Shown: one piece after another, positions 44,456 through 52,162 of the stretch | How positions within the stretch are numbered: the stretch's first letter is position 1 | Layout of the letters: every line of letters starts with the position of its first letter | DNA from: Nodosilinea sp. WJT8-NPBG4 | GTDB lineage: Bacteria; Cyanobacteriota; Cyanobacteriia; Phormidesmidales; Phormidesmidaceae | Direction: 5' to 3' | NCBI GenBank assembly: GCA_019359285.1 | Contig: JAHHHQ010000071.1 | Location: 1 to 56,467 of the forward strand | DNA: 56,467 nt | The notes under the pieces: model-generated | The model's input: only the letters and a program-made list of their open reading frames with translations | Databases searched by the model: none | What the model was told of the DNA's origin: nothing | Translations under genes and position numbers: made by a program

Positions 44456-45277
44456 CTAGCTTTCAGCAGAGCCAGCCAACTTGACTTTCTTAGCCAGACC
44501 GACCGTTTCAAGCAGGCGAATAGTCATCCAGGTCATGTCAACTTCCCACCATTTGAGGCCGTGACGGGCCGAGTACTGATAGGCGTGGTGGTTGTTGTGC
44601 CAGCCCTCGCCGTAGGTGAGCACGGCCACCCACCAGCAGTTGGTCGATTTGTCCTCGGTGTTGTGGCTGCGGTAGCCAAACTTGTGGGTGGCGCTGTTCA
44701 CCAGCCAGGTGCAGTGGTAAACCGCTACCAGCCGCACAAAGATGCCCCACAGCACAAAGGGCCAGCCGCCCAAGGCGTAGAGCACAAAGCCGAGACCAAC
44801 CTGGAGCAGCAGAAAATACTTTTCGCAGAACAGGTAGAAGCGATCGTCTTTGATGTCGCGGATGAAGCGGTCAACCTCGTGGCGGGCCGGCACGTCGCGC
44901 AGCATCCAACCCATGTGGCTCCACCAAAAACCCTTGTTAGAGTCGTGGTGGTCAAGGCTCTGGTCAGAGTAAGCATGGTGGTGGCGGTGTAGGCCGACCC
45001 ACATAATCGGGCCGTGCTGGCAAGCCAGGGTGCCGCAAAAAACAAAAAAGTACTCCAGCCACTTGGGCACCGTAAAGCTACGGTGAGAGACGAGTCTGTG
45101 CCAACCCAAGGTAATGCCGAGACAGCCGGTGAACCAGTGGAGCAGCAGCGCTACCCCGATCGCCGACCAGGAAAAGTTGGCGGGCAGAAACGCCAGAGCC
45201 GCCATACTGTGAACAAAAATCATGAAGCCAAGGGTGACCCAATCGCGGGACAAACGCTCAGTAGTTACAGCAGTCAT
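44456..45277 (-). CDS. desC: Acyl-lipid/acyl-CoA Δ9 desaturase
   Basis: A 273-residue membrane di-iron enzyme that puts the first double bond into C16/C18 acyl chains of membrane lipids. The three His boxes are present: HRLVSH (residues ~60-65), HRHHH (~97-101) and HNNHH (~233-237, in GEGWHNNHHAYQ). Four membrane helices lie around ~16-55 and ~158-190. These match cyanobacterial DesC. Leftward; shares the terminator at 44396. Confidence 0.92.
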   Translation of the reverse strand: MTAVTTERLSRDWVTLGFMIFVHSMAALAFLPANFSWSAIGVALLLHWFTGCLGITLGWHRLVSHRSFTVPKWLEYFFVFCGTLACQHGPIMWVGLHRHHHAYSDQSLDHHDSNKGFWWSHMGWMLRDVPARHEVDRFIRDIKDDRFYLFCEKYFLLLQVGLGFVLYALGGWPFVLWGIFVRLVAVYHCTWLVNSATHKFGYRSHNTEDKSTNCWWVAVLTYGEGWHNNHHAYQYSARHGLKWWEVDMTWMTIRLLETVGLAKKVKLAGSAES

Positions 45278-45416
45278 GCAGAAATCTCAGAATTTTGGAC
45301 AAAGGCCTGAGCAAGCATGTTGGACAAGAATTTTGCTCAAGCAGAGTAAATGTAGGGGAGAATAATTACCCCTGTTTCTTAACGAAAAAATTTAACCATT
45401 GCAACAATCAAACCTG

Positions 45417-46628
45417 ATGATGTCCTCTGACTCAACCCTTCTTCCGATTTTTTATGGAATTGACGCTCAGGTCAAGCAAAATCTAGCGCGAGTATTAGAG
45501 GCATTTCGACGGCATCGGGTGGGAAGTCACCACTTTAACAGCGTGTCGGGCTACGGCCACGACGATCTGGGGCGTGACACCCTCGATCGCGTCTTTGCCG
45601 ACATAGTGCAGGCGGAGGCCGCCCTGGTACGATCGCAGTTTGTCTCAGGCACCCACGCGATCGCCTGCGCCCTGTACGGCGTGCTGCGCCCTGGGGATGA
45701 AATGCTAGCCGTAGCAGGCACTCCCTACGACACCCTTGAAGAAGTAATTGGCTTACGGAGCAAAGGCCAGGGGTCCTTGGCAGAGTTTGGGGTGTCCTAT
45801 CGAGAGTTACCGTTGACCGCTGACCACACCCTCGACTGGGATGCCCTAGCGACAGCAGTGGGGCCAAAAACCCGACTGGTGCACATCCAGCGATCGTGCG
45901 GCTACAGCTGGCGGTCATCACTCACCATAGCCGAAATCGAAAAAATCGTGGCTACGGTAAAAGACCAGAATTCCACCGTTGTCTGTTTTGTCGATAACTG
46001 CTACGGCGAATTTTTAGAAGACCGCGAGCCTACCGCCGTTGGGGCCGATCTCATAGCCGGATCGCTGATTAAAAACCCCGGCGGCACAATTGCCCCCACT
46101 GGCGGCTACGTCGCGGGCCAGGCCGAACTAGTGGCGGCTGCCGCCTGCCGCCTCACCGCCCCTGGCATCGGGGCCAGCGGAGGCTCTAGCCTCAACCTCA
46201 ACCGCCTGCTTTATCAGGGGTTATTTTTAGCTCCCCAAATGGTCGGTGAAGCCATGAAGGGCAATTATCTGCTGGCGGCCACCTTTGCTGGCCTGGGGTA
46301 CCCCGTCAATCCAGCCCCCAGTGCACCTCAGCGCGACGTAATCCAAGCCATTCGCTTGGGATCGCCTGAGAAACTGATCGCCTTTTGTAAGGCCATACAA
46401 CAGCATTCACCCATTGACGCCTACGTGGAACCCGTACCTGGCGCTATGCCCGGCTACGACAGCGAACTGGTGATGGCTGGAGGCACCTTTATCGACGGCA
46501 GCACCTCAGAGCTATCTGCTGACGGTCCCCTGCGGGAGCCCTACATCGTCTACTGCCAAGGCGGCACCCATTGGACCCATGTGGCCCTGGCGGTGGAGGC
46601 GGCGGTAGAGGCGATCGGCCCGTTGTAG
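45417..46628 (+). CDS. PLP-dependent enzyme of the 'aluminium resistance'/methionine γ-lyase-like family
   Basis: A 403-residue fold-type I PLP enzyme (ATG 45417; a TTG six codons upstream is in frame). Marks: HFNSVSGYGHDDLGRDTLDRVFA, VSGTHAIACALYG, the FVDNCYGEF strand (PLP Asp), and SLIKNPGGTIAPTGGYVAG with the PLP lysine. The end QGGTHWTHVALAVEAA is typical. Homologues are called cystathionine β-lyase-like proteins involved in aluminium resistance (YnbB); the true reaction is not established. It stands alone between desC (divergent) and the psa operon (convergent). Confidence 0.85.
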   Translation: MMSSDSTLLPIFYGIDAQVKQNLARVLEAFRRHRVGSHHFNSVSGYGHDDLGRDTLDRVFADIVQAEAALVRSQFVSGTHAIACALYGVLRPGDEMLAVAGTPYDTLEEVIGLRSKGQGSLAEFGVSYRELPLTADHTLDWDALATAVGPKTRLVHIQRSCGYSWRSSLTIAEIEKIVATVKDQNSTVVCFVDNCYGEFLEDREPTAVGADLIAGSLIKNPGGTIAPTGGYVAGQAELVAAAACRLTAPGIGASGGSSLNLNRLLYQGLFLAPQMVGEAMKGNYLLAATFAGLGYPVNPAPSAPQRDVIQAIRLGSPEKLIAFCKAIQQHSPIDAYVEPVPGAMPGYDSELVMAGGTFIDGSTSELSADGPLREPYIVYCQGGTHWTHVALAVEAAVEAIGPL

Positions 46629-46761
46629 AACAGAACAGCTCTTAGCAGTAGATCAGACATGCTCCGCTTTGCCCAACCCCAGCATTCAGCGCCCAAAATT
46701 GTCGGGAGAACAACGTTTTCCTCAGTGGTACAGGCTACGCCTGATTGTCCATACTGCACTT

Positions 46762-46804
46762 AAAAACGCCAGGGACAATGGATTGCGGTCCATCGCCCCT
46801 GGCG
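46762..46804 (-). terminator. Terminator of the psaF-J-L operon
   Basis: On the minus strand a 16-pair stem (CGCCAGGGGCGATGGA with TCCATTGTCCCTGGCG, two G-U pairs, 6-base loop) is followed by TTTTT, 30 bases after the psaL stop. It shows that psaL is the last gene; no psaI follows. Confidence 0.85.
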
Positions 46805-46833
46805 CTCACAGAATACAGATTACAGAGGCAAGC

Positions 46834-47316
46834 TTAGCTATGGCCGCCGCTGACTAAAGTGGTCAAAATGGGCAGATTAGCCGCCAGCAGGTAGGCGAAG
46901 GTAGCCCCGCCAATGCCGCCGATTAAAAAGCTACCGGCAAACTCGCTCCAGCCTTCATCGGTTTCGAGGCTAGCGGGAGGGGGAAAGGGGGTAGTAGCTC
47001 TAGTAACGGAGTGGTTAAGGCCAGAACCTGAGTAAATCGACAGGCAGGCGGTCAAAATCACCACTAGGCCCGCCGCGCTCAGCAACCCAGCTAGGCCAGG
47101 AATTTCAGAATCGCGCAGGGGGCCGAGTAGGGCAAAGGGACCGTAGAGGAAATAGCCGTGGGCCATGCCAATTTCTAAGCCGCGCCGCTGGGGGGAAAGC
47201 CCCTTTCGGTAGGCGGGCAGGTTGCCAATAAAAGCCTTTGAAAACGCAGAGGAATTAATCGGCGTCTCTAGGTTGCCGATTTGTGGATCCCCAGCGGGCT
47301 GAATGAGGTCTGTCAT
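46834..47316 (-). CDS. psaL: Photosystem I reaction-centre subunit XI (PsaL)
   Basis: A 160-residue thylakoid protein that joins PSI monomers into trimers or tetramers. Marks: FIGNLPAYRKGLSPQRRGLE, GMAHGYFLYGPFALLGPLRDSE (chlorophyll His and the Pro-rich turn), and C-terminal GGATFAYLLAANLP. Between helices 2 and 3 is a loop with TTPFPPPAS (residues 108-116); a proline-rich insert here has been linked to tetrameric PSI. The gene follows psaJ by about 126 bases instead of standing with psaI alone. Ends at a strong terminator. Confidence 0.95.
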   Translation of the reverse strand: MTDLIQPAGDPQIGNLETPINSSAFSKAFIGNLPAYRKGLSPQRRGLEIGMAHGYFLYGPFALLGPLRDSEIPGLAGLLSAAGLVVILTACLSIYSGSGLNHSVTRATTPFPPPASLETDEGWSEFAGSFLIGGIGGATFAYLLAANLPILTTLVSGGHS

Positions 47317-47442
47317 GGGGGAAGTTTCTCCAACTCAAACAAGATCACAGCAAATAGATCAAAGATGGTTTCTAGATGCCGTTAAGTCTCCAAAAACCAT
47401 CTCTAGAGCGTGCTCGCGAGGACTGCCTCACGAGATCTTTCC

Positions 47443-47568
47443 CTAGGGGTGCAGCAGCAAGTCGGGAAAGAAGCGATTGAATTCGATCAAAATACCGGCG
47501 TGAATCAACATCCACACGGTCAGCAACACCGGGGCAGTTGACAGATACCGAGGCAGGCCGTTGTTCAT
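47443..47568 (-). CDS. psaJ: Photosystem I subunit IX (PsaJ)
   Basis: A 41-residue single-helix thylakoid protein encoded between psaF and psaL: it starts MNNGLPRYLSTAPVLLTVW and ends IEFNRFFPDLLLHP. The LRYLSTAPVL-like start and E-x-NRFFPD-L-L end are diagnostic; the Glu/His side chains bind chlorophyll. It follows the psaF stop by about 64 bases, as usual for the psaFJ unit. Confidence 0.95.
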   Translation of the reverse strand: MNNGLPRYLSTAPVLLTVWMLIHAGILIEFNRFFPDLLLHP

Positions 47569-47632
47569 GGTCTAGTTCTCCTAGGTCGTTATTCTGGGGA
47601 GTCGTTATTCTGGGAATCAGCGGGAGATTTAC

Positions 47633-48133
47633 CTAGCGAGGAGATACAGTGATCTCTTCGTTTTTAGCAAACATAGCTCCGCTAGCAATGTCTTTGAAGG
47701 CAAGTAGCGGCCAGGCAAACCCAGTTAACATGGTCTTGATGGCCAGGGGCACATCAATAATGACTTCCTTTTCTTCGGGATTCTTGTCACCACGTACCGT
47801 GATTAGGTAGGCGCGACCTACCCAGCCAATCCACCCAGCGATGTAGAGAAACAACAGGCTAGGAATTAGAAACTCACCGGCGTGGGCCAGGTCGCCGTCC
47901 ACCACCAAGTGGGGTAGGCCATCGCTGCCGCACAGCAGGGTAGAGCTACCATAAAAGTCGAACCGAGCTTTGGCCGATTCGGTCTTGGCACCAGCGGCTC
48001 GCTTCAGAAATGCCTCGTTTTGACCACAGGGGGTAAGGCCGGCTACGTTGTCACCAGCCAGGCTAGCGGAAGCCGGGGCGGCAAACCCAAACCAGAGAAA
48101 CACTACAAGCGCTACAGCAAAAAACCGTCGCAT
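47633..48133 (-). CDS. psaF: Photosystem I reaction-centre subunit III (PsaF)
   Basis: A 166-residue protein with a cleavable signal peptide (FFAVALVVFLWFGFAAPASA, cut after ASA near residue 24). The mature part has a lumenal domain with two Cys (LTPCGQNEAF and TLLCGSDGLPHLVVDGDL) likely forming a disulfide, and two helices (FLIPSLLFLYIAGWIGWVGR and DVPLAIKTMLTGFAWPL). It lies on the lumen side of PSI near the plastocyanin/cytochrome c6 site. First gene of psaF-J-L, divergent from tsaD. Confidence 0.95.
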   Translation of the reverse strand: MRRFFAVALVVFLWFGFAAPASASLAGDNVAGLTPCGQNEAFLKRAAGAKTESAKARFDFYGSSTLLCGSDGLPHLVVDGDLAHAGEFLIPSLLFLYIAGWIGWVGRAYLITVRGDKNPEEKEVIIDVPLAIKTMLTGFAWPLLAFKDIASGAMFAKNEEITVSPR

Positions 48134-48352
48134 AAACTGTTCCTTTTAATTAACCGAAGAAACTAGGGCGATTTGAACGTAAAGTTAAGTTTTTTGAACA
48201 AAAATTCACCCAACTTGGTCGCCATAATACCTCGCGGCCGAACCCCCGTAAAGCTAAGATCGGTGGGGTGTTTACATCTCTACAAATTACGGCGCGCCTT
48301 ACTCTAATTCGCTTTTGCGGCTTACTCTAGTTCTCTTCCAAGCACAACCCCC

Positions 48353-49411
48353 ATGGCGACGATTTTAGCGATAGAAACTAGCTGTGATGAGACAGCAGCG
48401 GCGGTGGTGCGCGATCGCACCGTCCTCAGCAACGTCGTTGCCTCACAGATTGCCATTCACCAGCCCTACGGCGGCATTGTGCCCGAGGTAGCCTCGCGGC
48501 AACACGTCGCTACACTGGGGGAAAGCATCAGCGCGGCCCTAGAGCAAGCTGGGCTGGGCTGGACTGCCATTGATGGGGTCGCCGCCACCTGCACCCCAGG
48601 CCTAGTAGGCGCTCTACTGGTGGGGCTAACAGCGGGCAAAACCTTGGCTATGGTGCACCGCAAGCCCTTCCTAGGGATCCACCACCTAGAGGGGCACATC
48701 TACGCCAACTATCTGGCCAGCCCTGATCTGGAGCCCCCTTACCTGTGCCTGCTGGTGTCGGGAGGGCACACCAGTCTGATTTACGTTAAAGGCTGCGGCC
48801 AGTACCAGACCCTGGGTCAAACCCGCGACGACGCCGCTGGGGAAGCCTTCGATAAGGTAGCGCGCCTGATGGGGCTGGACTATCCCGGCGGCCCCATCAT
48901 CGACCAGCTGGCCCAGGCTGGCAATCCTCAGGCGTTTCCGCTGCCCGAGGGCAATATTTCGCGGCCAGAGGGGGGCTTTCACCCCTACGACTCCAGCTTT
49001 AGCGGGCTGAAGACGGCGGTGCTGCGCCTGGTGGAAAAACTTAGGACGGATGGGGTTGATCCCCTACCGGTGGCCGACTTGGCCGCCAGTTTTCAGGCCA
49101 CGGTGGCCCGCAGTCTGACCCGTCGGGTGGTGGCCTGTGCCCAGGCCTATGGCCTTACCACTGTGGCTGTAGGGGGTGGAGTCGCCGCCAACAGCGGTCT
49201 GCGTCAGCACCTCCAACAGGCAGCGGTCGATCACGGCCTGCGGGTGTTGTTTCCACCCCTCAACCTCTGTACCGACAATGCTGCGATGATTGGCTGCGCT
49301 GCCGCCGACCACTTAAACCAAGGGCATTGCTCAGGCTTTGCCCTGGGAGCCCAGTCGCGTCTCGACCTGGCACGGGTCATGGAGCTTTACGCGCCTATTG
49401 CCGTGGCTTGA
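48353..49411 (+). CDS. tsaD: tRNA N6-adenosine threonylcarbamoyltransferase
   Basis: A 352-residue enzyme that attaches threonylcarbamoyl to A37 of ANN-reading tRNAs, working with TsaB/E/C. ATPase/ASKHA marks: ILAIETSCDETAAAVV, GGIVPEVASRQHV, the metal motif GIHHLEGHIYAN (His-x-x-x-His), LLVSGGHTSLIY, DDAAGEAFDKVARLMGLDYPGGP and GGGVAANSGLR, LCTDNAAMIG. Full length. Divergent from psaF, with a ~220-base control region between them. Confidence 0.97.
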   Translation: MATILAIETSCDETAAAVVRDRTVLSNVVASQIAIHQPYGGIVPEVASRQHVATLGESISAALEQAGLGWTAIDGVAATCTPGLVGALLVGLTAGKTLAMVHRKPFLGIHHLEGHIYANYLASPDLEPPYLCLLVSGGHTSLIYVKGCGQYQTLGQTRDDAAGEAFDKVARLMGLDYPGGPIIDQLAQAGNPQAFPLPEGNISRPEGGFHPYDSSFSGLKTAVLRLVEKLRTDGVDPLPVADLAASFQATVARSLTRRVVACAQAYGLTTVAVGGGVAANSGLRQHLQQAAVDHGLRVLFPPLNLCTDNAAMIGCAAADHLNQGHCSGFALGAQSRLDLARVMELYAPIAVA

Positions 49412-49488
49412 CGCTACACTGGGGTTCAGCGGCTAGCGGGTAGGCGATCGCCCACCCACCAGCCCAAGGGTTGTGTTGGTTAAGCGCT

Positions 49489-49908
49489 ATGGTTTCACTG
49501 CACCGCGTTCGTTCTTGGCCTCAGCCCCTGCTGAACGTCTCCTGGCTGGGAGGGTTGGCGCTGGGTACCCTACTGTTGGCCGGATGTGGGCCTGAGCCTA
49601 CCCAAACCGTTACTGGCACCACCAGCTACGAAGCCCAGCTAGCTCAGCACCTAGCCGACACCGGCGGCGTAATGTACGGGGCTTATTGGTGCCCCCACTG
49701 CGCCGATCAAAAGGCGATGTTTGGTGAGGCTGTGGATCAGGTGCCCTACGTAGAGTGTGCTGCCGACGGAGACAACCCACAGCCAGAGCTGTGTAAGCAA
49801 AAGGGCATTCAGGGATATCCCACTTGGGAAATCGATGGTCAGCTCTCTCCGGGGGTTAAGTCTTTAGAGGACTTAGCCACTCTGTCAGGATTTGTACCGC
49901 CTCAGTAG
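49489..49908 (+). CDS. Lipoprotein with thioredoxin-like CxxC domain
   Basis: A 139-residue protein from ATG 49489 (the TTG at 49471 would add six). A hydrophobic signal ends in LLLAGC, a lipobox (Cys ~33), so it is probably anchored to the outer face of the inner membrane or lumen. The remainder is a thioredoxin-like domain with GVMYGAYWCPHCADQKAMFG (CPHC active site) and IQGYPTWEIDG (cis-Pro). It resembles the free thioredoxin half of cyanobacterial VKOR fusions that make disulfides. A partner VKOR was not seen. It precedes the InrS-like gene by 73 bases. Confidence 0.82.
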   Translation: MVSLHRVRSWPQPLLNVSWLGGLALGTLLLAGCGPEPTQTVTGTTSYEAQLAQHLADTGGVMYGAYWCPHCADQKAMFGEAVDQVPYVECAADGDNPQPELCKQKGIQGYPTWEIDGQLSPGVKSLEDLATLSGFVPPQ

Positions 49909-49981
49909 AGCGGCCCTGAGCTAGCTTTAGGGTTGAGCCAACCGCTGCCTTTGTCCGTGTGTTATTCATTCTCAGATTCCA

Positions 49982-50329
49982 TTGCATAACCCGAGCCCCA
50001 CTCCCCATTCCCACCTGCACGAGGTCGAGCCTACCGGCGACACTAGGGCACATCCCCACGTCCATGACCCGGAATCGCTGCGGCGAATTGTCAATCGGCT
50101 GGCCCGCATTGAGGGTCACATTCGCGGCATTAAGACCATGGTGCAGGAGAGCCGGCCCTGCCCAGACGTGCTGGTGCAGGTGGCGGCGGTACGGGGAGCA
50201 CTCGATCGCGTCGCCCGCATCATTCTTGATGAGCACCTGACTGAGTGCATTGGTCGCGCTGCTGAAGACGGCAACATTGAAGAAGAAATCGCCGAACTCA
50301 AGGCTGCGTTAGATCGGTTTTTGCCTTAG
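49982..50329 (+). CDS. CsoR/RcnR-family metal-sensing repressor, InrS-like
   Basis: A 115-residue DUF156 helical repressor starting with TTG 49982. The body RRIVNRLARIEGHIRGIKTMV is family-typical. Metal-site residues are Cys60 (RPCPDV), His85 and Cys89 (DEHLTEC), the layout of the Ni(II) sensor InrS of Synechocystis. A His-rich N-terminal extension (His2, 9, 11, 13, 24, 26, 28) adds possible metal ligands. Metal binding would release it from DNA and turn on an export gene; InrS controls nrsD, but no exporter lies beside this gene. Nickel is likely, copper or cobalt possible. Confidence 0.85.
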   Translation: MHNPSPTPHSHLHEVEPTGDTRAHPHVHDPESLRRIVNRLARIEGHIRGIKTMVQESRPCPDVLVQVAAVRGALDRVARIILDEHLTECIGRAAEDGNIEEEIAELKAALDRFLP

Positions 50330-50344
50330 CTCTGGGGTCTAAGG

Positions 50345-50412
50345 TACAGGGTGTAGGGTTTAGGCTCAGGATCACAAGCATGAAGCCAGCCCTTTCACCG
50401 TAAACCCTGCCC
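50345..50412. repeat. Inverted C-rich minirepeat between convergent genes
   Basis: GGTGTAGGGTTTA near the left and TAAACCCTGCCCC near the right pair imperfectly around a ~40-base loop; a CCCTGCCCCCTGCCCCCT run closes it. Such (CCCTGCC)n tracts are common in cyanobacterial intergenic DNA. It may serve as a weak two-way terminator for the repressor and the roadblock-like gene. Confidence 0.4.
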
Positions 50413-50420
50413 CCTGCCCC

Positions 50421-50834
50421 CTAGGCCGAAATAAACCGACTATGCTCGCGCAGCAGGAGGCGCTCAAACTGGCGTACCCAATGGCTAAAGCGATCGCTCT
50501 CCTGGGCCGTAGCAAACACCAGGGGTTTGCGCGTCAGCAGGGCCACGTACTCCTCTTTGGTGCGCACCACAAAGGCGGTTTGCTGGTCTAGCTCAATGCA
50601 GATGTGGGAAAACCCCTCTAGCTTCAGCGAGGACATCAGCAGCGATTTGAGCCCTAGGGCCTGAAATACCAGCTGCACCCAGCTCGTACTTTCGTTGTCA
50701 GCGGTGATGAAATATTCACGGGGCAGACCGCTGAAATCGAAGATGGCAACTCCGATAATATTCTCCAGCATTGCGTCTTGGGCGGAGAGCGGGGGCGCGG
50801 GCTGCGCCGGTACAGATGCCTTAGCCGTAGTCAT
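50421..50834 (-). CDS. Roadblock/LC7-like domain protein
   Basis: A 137-residue protein from ATG 50834 (an upstream frame of 38 residues lacks conserved character). After a short Pro/Ala-rich lead, the part from ~25 to 110 has an αββαβ-like order: AMLENIIGVAIFDFSGLPRE, STSWVQLVFQALGLKSLL, and FSHICIELDQQTAFVVRTKE, recalling roadblock/LC7 domains that bind small GTPases or other regulators. No GTPase gene is adjacent. Conserved but uncharacterised in cyanobacteria. Confidence 0.65.
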   Translation of the reverse strand: MTTAKASVPAQPAPPLSAQDAMLENIIGVAIFDFSGLPREYFITADNESTSWVQLVFQALGLKSLLMSSLKLEGFSHICIELDQQTAFVVRTKEEYVALLTRKPLVFATAQESDRFSHWVRQFERLLLREHSRFISA

Positions 50835-50971
50835 AGACCGTTCACGTGGTGGCACAGGATACTGAAGAAACCAGCCATAGACACAATATGTATCGCTGGC
50901 TACCTGAAAGAACTCCCTTGGCTTAGCATACCCGGCCAACCACCACAAATCATTGTTTAGTTGACCAGTGC

Positions 50972-51100
50972 TTAGAGTGGTCTAGTGACGATCGCCAGCC
51001 TTTTTGGGCGCAAAAAGTAGGTGTGCATCTGCCCCTTGCCCTTGACCCAGACCTCGCCCCTCAAGTCGAAGTCGTAGGTGTCCTTAAGTTTGATTGAATG
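50972..51100 (-). pseudogene. C-terminal remnant of a class III adenylate/guanylate cyclase
   Basis: On the minus strand a ~42-codon open stretch ends at 50972 and reads HSIKLKDTYDFDLRGEVW then VKGKGQMHTYFLRPKR. The RGEVxVKGKGxMxTYFL ending is characteristic of class III nucleotide cyclases. Upstream of it the frame has stops (for example TGA just before) and nothing resembling the catalytic domain remains. It is therefore a leftover of a deleted signalling gene, without a start of its own. Confidence 0.6.
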
Positions 51101-51253
51101 ACGGCGGAGCGAAAATCAGCCGCTTTAGATAAATGTTGGGAGGGACTACGTAGTTATCCTGATGTCGCAATTAAGGCAGATACTGTGCTCACTTGCTTAA
51201 GCTAAAGTTGTCGTAGCCCTGCTGAGATTTTTTCTGTAAATTCACCATCGCCC
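51101..51253. other. Rest of the gap before the L,D-transpeptidase
   Basis: Together with the cyclase remnant this makes a 419-base gene-poor stretch. The part nearest 51253 is T-rich (GATTTTTTCTGTAAATT) and presumably holds the transpeptidase promoter and leader. No RNA gene or strong hairpin was seen. Confidence 0.4.
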
Positions 51254-51928
51254 ATGAAATCTGCTCCGCTCCGCTCTAAAACGCTGGTCTACAAGTCAAT
51301 AGTTGTTTGTTTGAGTAGCTTATTGCTAATTGATTTAGGGGTGACAAGGGCTTTTGCTGGGCAGGAAGCTGATCCGTCACAAAAAATGCCTCAGCTGCAG
51401 CCAACCAAGCAAGCCGGGCCTGGTTTACGCGTTTTGCCAGAGCCTATACTGATTCGGCCAACGATAGCTTTACCATCGACTGATTCATCTGCTGCGGCCG
51501 CTCCGTCAGAGGCAGATCTTTTGCCTGAGGTTGTAGAGCAACCGGTGCATCTGCGACTGAGCTTGAGCGATCGCCGAGTATACGTTCATAGAGGCAATGT
51601 TGTAGAGGCGAGCTTTCCGGTTGCCATTGGCAAGCCGGGGTGGGAAACGCCCACCGGAGAGTTTGAAGTCTTCTCACAAATCACCCAACCAGCGTGGACA
51701 AATCCTTTCACCAATGAAGTGGTGCCGCCTGGTTCAGAGAATCCGCTGGGTGATCGCTGGATTGGCTTTTGGAGTGATGGTAATAACGTCATCGGCTTTC
51801 ATGGCACCCCCAACCGTGATTCTGTAGGGCGGGCAGCTTCCCACGGCTGCGTGCGCATGTACAACGAAGATATTCGCCAGTTGTTCGATATGGTGGACTT
51901 GGGAACCCCCGTCATCGTTGAGCTATAG
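51254..51928 (+). CDS. Exported L,D-transpeptidase (YkuD domain)
   Basis: A 224-residue protein. Residues ~13-35 form a signal peptide (SIVVCLSSLLLIDLGVTRAFA, cleavage after AFA). A Pro-rich linker precedes the YkuD domain (~96-224): LSLSDRRVYVHRGNVV, FPVAIGKPGWETPTGEF, IGFHGTPNRDSVGRAASHGCVRM. The catalytic pair is in HGT...SHGCVRM (His and Cys). Such enzymes make 3-3 peptidoglycan cross-links or attach proteins in the periplasm. Monocistronic, ending at the terminator at 51990. Confidence 0.9.
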   Translation: MKSAPLRSKTLVYKSIVVCLSSLLLIDLGVTRAFAGQEADPSQKMPQLQPTKQAGPGLRVLPEPILIRPTIALPSTDSSAAAAPSEADLLPEVVEQPVHLRLSLSDRRVYVHRGNVVEASFPVAIGKPGWETPTGEFEVFSQITQPAWTNPFTNEVVPPGSENPLGDRWIGFWSDGNNVIGFHGTPNRDSVGRAASHGCVRMYNEDIRQLFDMVDLGTPVIVEL

Positions 51929-51989
51929 CGTTTTTTGAGCTTGAGCTTATCCCACAAGCCAAGCTAAATATTTGTATGAATTACAGATC

Positions 51990-52036
51990 TAAAAAGTCTT
52001 CTCACTCTTTTGAAGCAGGGTCAGAGGACTTTTTTA
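51990..52036 (+). terminator. Terminator of the L,D-transpeptidase gene
   Basis: AAAAAGTCTTCT (from 51991) pairs with AGAGGACTTTTTT (52023-52035), with the stem's second arm running straight into T residues, about 65 bases after the stop. Confidence 0.7.
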
Positions 52037-52162
52037 TGTCGAAAGGCATACATCCATAAAGACAGCCCGTTCGTTATGTATATAAGGTCTACCGTAAGAA
52101 AATTTTGCGATGACATCCATGCGACCATTGACAATTGTGAACGATTTTCAGGAGATGCCAGT

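Noticed and set aside
46629..46833. psaI expected after psaL
   Set aside because: All minus-strand frames of the gap were read; none gives a 35-40-residue membrane peptide, and the strong terminator ends the operon there.
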